NCBI GenBank assembly: GCA_947600065.1
Contig: CANQFZ010000001.1
Location: forward strand, 1-64,000
Length of the DNA: 64,000 bases
Source: an uncultured Clostridia bacterium
GTDB taxonomy: Bacteria > Bacillota > Clostridia > Oscillospirales > Ruminococcaceae
Direction: 5' to 3'
The translations under genes and the position numbers were made by a program. This document shows positions 60,399 through 64,000 of this stretch, piece by piece; position 1 is the stretch's first letter; each line of letters starts with the position of its first letter. Below the pieces are notes generated by a model. It saw only the letters and a list, made by a program, of their open reading frames with translations, did not search any database and was not told the DNA's origin.

Positions 60399-62276
60399 AT
60401 GGGATTATTGTCGGAAAATAAGCTCGCTATCGAATCGGAAAAAATTTCCGAAAAAGCAAATAAAACTGTTTTAGGAACAAAAAAGCAAACGCGAACTTCC
60501 GTTATGAAAGGGGTGCCCGTTCTGCAAAACAAACCTGTCCTCAGAAGCAGAGACAACACCTCTGTCTTAAATCAAAGCCAGACCTATGTCCGCAGAACCG
60601 TCAGAGAAAAGCCGCGTTCCACGCCCGTCAGATTTATAGCTCTCGGGGGGCTTAATGAAATAGGAAAGAACCTCTATGTTTACGAGTGTTCTAACGATAT
60701 GTTCATAGTTGACTGCGGAATTGCTTTTCCCGATGAAGAAATGCTCGGAGTAGACCTTGTTGTGCCCGATTTCACCTATATCGAAAAGAACAAGGAAAAA
60801 TTAAGAGGAATTGTCATAACCCACGGACACGAAGACCATATCGGCGGACTTCCTTATCTACTAAAAAAAATAAACGTTCCCGTATACGGCACAAGACTGA
60901 CTTTAGGACTTGTCGAGGGAAAACTCAAAGAACACGGGCTGCTTTCGTCCGTTTCGCTCAATGTTGTAGAACCCCGCCGGAATGTCAGAATGGGCTGTAT
61001 GAGCGTTGAGTTTATCAGGGTCAATCACTCGATCCCCGATTCCTGCGCGGTAGCTATTCATACCCCTGCTGGAGTTATAGTACACACGGGCGACTTTAAA
61101 GTTGACTATACGCCTATAGAGGGCGGAATTATAGACCTTGCAAGATTCGGAGAGCTTGGAAACAGAGGCGTTCTTGCGCTTATGAGCGAAAGCACGAATG
61201 TAGAACGCCCCGGATATACGAAAAGCGAGCGTTCTGTCGGCGAGAGCTTTCATGGGCTTTTCGACAGGGCGGAGGGCAGAAGAATAATCATCGCGACATT
61301 TTCGAGCAATATCCACAGGATACAGCAGATAATAAACGAAGCCGTAAGACACGGCCGCAGGGTAGCTGTCTCGGGACGAAGCATGACGAATGTCATAGCA
61401 AAGGCAGTAGAGCTGAATTATATAAGCGTTCCCGACAATACCCTCATTGATATAGACGAAGTAAATAACTACGATCCCGAAGAGCTTGTAATTGCCACAA
61501 CGGGAAGTCAGGGCGAACCGCTTTCAGCTCTTTCGAGAATGTCGAGCGGCGATCATAAGCAGGTAACTATAACCCCTAATGATTTTATAATCATATCCGC
61601 AAACCCCATACCGGGAAACGAAAAGCTGGTTACAAAGGTCGTAAACGAGCTTATGAAGCAGGGCGCGGAGGTCATCTACGAAAGTATGTACGAAGTCCAT
61701 GTTTCGGGACACGCCTGCCAGGAAGAACTTAAAATGATGATCTCCCTTACAAAGCCGAAATTCTTTGTTCCTATCCACGGAGAATATAAGCACCTCAAAA
61801 AGCATACCATCTTAGCTCACGGAATGGGTATCCCCGAAGACAACACGTTTATCGCGGGTCTTGGCGACGTTCTTGAAACGGACGGAGTGGATATGAAATT
61901 TGCGGGGGTCGTTCCGAGCGGAATGGTCATGGTAGACGGCTCGGGAGTAGGCGACGTAGGAAGCGTTGTTCTCCGCGACAGAAAACACCTCTCCGAGGAC
62001 GGCGTTATAATCGTTGTCGCAACAATCGACCGCGAAAGCGGAAAGACTGTCGCAGGACCAGATATAGTGTCAAGGGGATTTGTCTATGTCCGCGAGAGCG
62101 AAGAATTGTTAGAAGAAGCAAGAGAGGTCGTAAAGAACATAATGGACGACCTTCTTGAAAGAAATGTCCGCGAGTGGGGAAATATAAAGTCAGCCATGCG
62201 CGACGGGCTCTCGGATTATATCTATTCAAAGACAAAAAGAAGCCCTATGATACTTCCGATAATAATGGAGATTTGA
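60399..62276 (+). CDS. rnj: Ribonuclease J
   Basis: GGLNEIGKNLYVYE, ITHGHEDHIGGLPYL, HTGDFKVDYTP, GSQGEPLSALSRM; start at ATG 60399 preferred. Confidence 0.94.
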   Translation: MGLLSENKLAIESEKISEKANKTVLGTKKQTRTSVMKGVPVLQNKPVLRSRDNTSVLNQSQTYVRRTVREKPRSTPVRFIALGGLNEIGKNLYVYECSNDMFIVDCGIAFPDEEMLGVDLVVPDFTYIEKNKEKLRGIVITHGHEDHIGGLPYLLKKINVPVYGTRLTLGLVEGKLKEHGLLSSVSLNVVEPRRNVRMGCMSVEFIRVNHSIPDSCAVAIHTPAGVIVHTGDFKVDYTPIEGGIIDLARFGELGNRGVLALMSESTNVERPGYTKSERSVGESFHGLFDRAEGRRIIIATFSSNIHRIQQIINEAVRHGRRVAVSGRSMTNVIAKAVELNYISVPDNTLIDIDEVNNYDPEELVIATTGSQGEPLSALSRMSSGDHKQVTITPNDFIIISANPIPGNEKLVTKVVNELMKQGAEVIYESMYEVHVSGHACQEELKMMISLTKPKFFVPIHGEYKHLKKHTILAHGMGIPEDNTFIAGLGDVLETDGVDMKFAGVVPSGMVMVDGSGVGDVGSVVLRDRKHLSEDGVIIVVATIDRESGKTVAGPDIVSRGFVYVRESEELLEEAREVVKNIMDDLLERNVREWGNIKSAMRDGLSDYIYSKTKRSPMILPIIMEI

Positions 62277-62313
62277 CATAGACAAAAAGCCGAATTAAAA
62301 AGGCGGTGATAGT

Positions 62314-64000
62314 TTGAGAAATTTTTACAGGAGCAATGTTCTTCTTGCGATAGTATGCGCGCTTATTGTCGCGGTTATTGTGATAGACGTATATGTTTTC
62401 AGACATGAGCCTGTTATTTTCTGGATATCGCTCCCGCTCCTGCTGGGAGTTTCGGGCGTAGCTCTGGGAAAACTGTTTCAAATCAGACAGAGCGAGTTTC
62501 GTTATTTTGAGCAGCTTTCCGACGAGATAAAGGGCGCTCAGAGAAATTCGCTCGTAGATTTCCCAATGCCCATGGCTATAGTTGACAACAACAGAACCGT
62601 TATCTGGAGCAACGACAACTTTAATGAGGAGTTTTTCACTCCCAATGAAGAACAGTATTCTATAGACGACGTTACGGAAATGCCGCTCGCGCTGTTTGGC
62701 GCAGAGGGCAGGGAAATACGCTTCGAGGACAAGTGGTTTAGGGTATACTCAAATCCTCACAGCTACAGCGTTGATGAAAAGATACTGAAAAAACAGCTTT
62801 TCGAGCCCGAACAGCCCGAACAGGACAACGAGACCATAACTATGCTCATTTTCCGCGATATAACCAACTTTAAAAAGCTGAAAATGACGCACGAAAAATC
62901 GAAGCCTATCGTTATGATAGTTATGGTAGACAACTATGAGGAGCTGCTTTCGGGTGCAAAGGAAAGTGAAAGAGCATATGTCACCATACAAGTTGACAGG
63001 CTTATAGAGGAATATTTTGCGGAAAAAAAGGCAGTTCTTAAAAAAATAACGGGCGACAAATTTCTTATCGTTCTCGAAAGGCAGTACCTCGATGAAATGA
63101 TAAGCGAAAAGATGTCGCTTATAAATAAAGCTCACGAAATTATCGTCCGCGACAGAGCCGCAGTTACGCTTTCTATAGGCGTCGGCGATACGGCAGAGTC
63201 ATTGGCACAGGGCGAGAGGTTCGCCAGCGAGATGATAGAAAAGGCTCTCGAAAGAGGCGGCGACCAGGCGCTTATAAAGACCGCGAACGGCTTTAATGCG
63301 TTCGGCGCTGCGTCACCCGGCAGAGAGCGCACGGGAAAAGTAAAGATACGTCTTGCGGCGGAAAATATCAAGAGCCTTATAAGTACCGCAGATACTGTGT
63401 ACATAATGGGACACAGCTATGCGGATTTCGACAGCGCCGGCTCAGCTATAGGGCTTACCTGCGCGATAAGAAGATTGGGCATACCCGCGTATACCGTCGC
63501 TTGGTTTAGAGATGAAACAAAGACAAACGCAAAAGCCCTTTTTGATAAGTTCAGCGATTATGATACTTCCGTTGCTATCGAGCCCGAGGAAGCAAAAAAA
63601 TGGATAACGGACAAGTCAGTGCTTATAGTCGTTGATACGCATATCTTGAAAAAGCTTGAGGACAAAGAGCTTTATGAAATGGCAAAGAAAAACCGCGTGG
63701 TCATAGTCGATCATCACAGGCTGAGCGCGGGGGCAATAACCGAGTTCGGCGTAAGATGCCAGGAAAGCAACGCCTCGTCCGCTGCAGAGCTCGTGACAGA
63801 GCTTATACAGTATTTCAGCGCGGACGCGCTTATAAATGCGCGCGAGGCAGAGGCTCTTCTTGCGGGCATAATGCTCGACACAAAGGACTTTGTTATGCGC
63901 TCGGGAGTTTCAACGTTTGAAGCCGCAGCTTATCTTAAAAAGCAGGGCGCGGACACTATCACCGTTAAAAAGCTGTTCGACACCACTATTGAAAACAAGA
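62314..64000 (+). CDS. gdpP: GdpP-type cyclic-di-AMP phosphodiesterase (PAS, degenerate GGDEF, DHH), truncated by window end
   Basis: TTG start with RBS aggcggtga; not in the ORF track. MGHSYADFDSAGSAIGL, VIVDHHR, LAGIMLDTKDFVMRSGVSTFEAAAYLKKQGADTITVKKLF. Confidence 0.9.
   Translation, partial: MRNFYRSNVLLAIVCALIVAVIVIDVYVFRHEPVIFWISLPLLLGVSGVALGKLFQIRQSEFRYFEQLSDEIKGAQRNSLVDFPMPMAIVDNNRTVIWSNDNFNEEFFTPNEEQYSIDDVTEMPLALFGAEGREIRFEDKWFRVYSNPHSYSVDEKILKKQLFEPEQPEQDNETITMLIFRDITNFKKLKMTHEKSKPIVMIVMVDNYEELLSGAKESERAYVTIQVDRLIEEYFAEKKAVLKKITGDKFLIVLERQYLDEMISEKMSLINKAHEIIVRDRAAVTLSIGVGDTAESLAQGERFASEMIEKALERGGDQALIKTANGFNAFGAASPGRERTGKVKIRLAAENIKSLISTADTVYIMGHSYADFDSAGSAIGLTCAIRRLGIPAYTVAWFRDETKTNAKALFDKFSDYDTSVAIEPEEAKKWITDKSVLIVVDTHILKKLEDKELYEMAKKNRVVIVDHHRLSAGAITEFGVRCQESNASSAAELVTELIQYFSADALINAREAEALLAGIMLDTKDFVMRSGVSTFEAAAYLKKQGADTITVKKLFDTTIENK

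Noticed and set aside
60148-60474. ORF of 108 aa upstream of rnj
   Set aside because: Overlaps the RNase J start out of frame; AT-rich hydrophobic translation without support.
1-64000. tRNA, rRNA or tmRNA genes
   Set aside because: None recognised by eye; a tRNAscan or Infernal run would be needed to exclude them formally.

Overview
64-kb chromosomal window of a low-GC Gram-positive bacterium, probably an anaerobic spore-forming Clostridia / Oscillospiraceae-like lineage (SpoIVB, HrcA/CIRCE and GdpP are present; taxonomy is inferred from gene content only). Most of it is housekeeping: nadB-nadC, hflX, a galactokinase-like GHMP kinase, rodA, a type II fatty-acid cluster (acpP, accA/D/C/B, fabZ/F/G/H/D), aroE-aroK, fumarase alpha, an ECF sigma/anti-sigma pair, pgk-tpiA-gpmI, hrcA-grpE-dnaK-(DUF4241-like)-dnaJ, a MurD + MurL-like pair, tmcAL, ackA, mreBCD-pbp2-minD-mgsA, MATE, recO, asnB, cysteine desulfurase + DUF3343, clpC, spoIVB, rnj and gdpP. 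The unusual material is mainly intergenic. (1) At 41.88-42.30 kb there is a par/Fst-like type I toxin-antitoxin locus: a 28-aa hydrophobic peptide gene absent from the ORF track, a convergent antisense RNA, and a tandem orphan antitoxin RNA whose recognition segment has diverged. (2) A dispersed family of 7-nt-periodic arrays (CTCTAGC/CTCTAAC/CTCTTAC type, and a separate GTATACA type) is arranged as long inverted-arm structures, some inside MITE-like elements with CAGACTGTATATAAAG-type ends. (3) Two truncated copies of the ECF sigma factor's N-terminal coding segment sit next to these repeats. (4) A murD-murL pair suggests the alternative L-Glu/epimerase route for peptidoglycan D-Glu. All homology calls are by eye; no searches were run.
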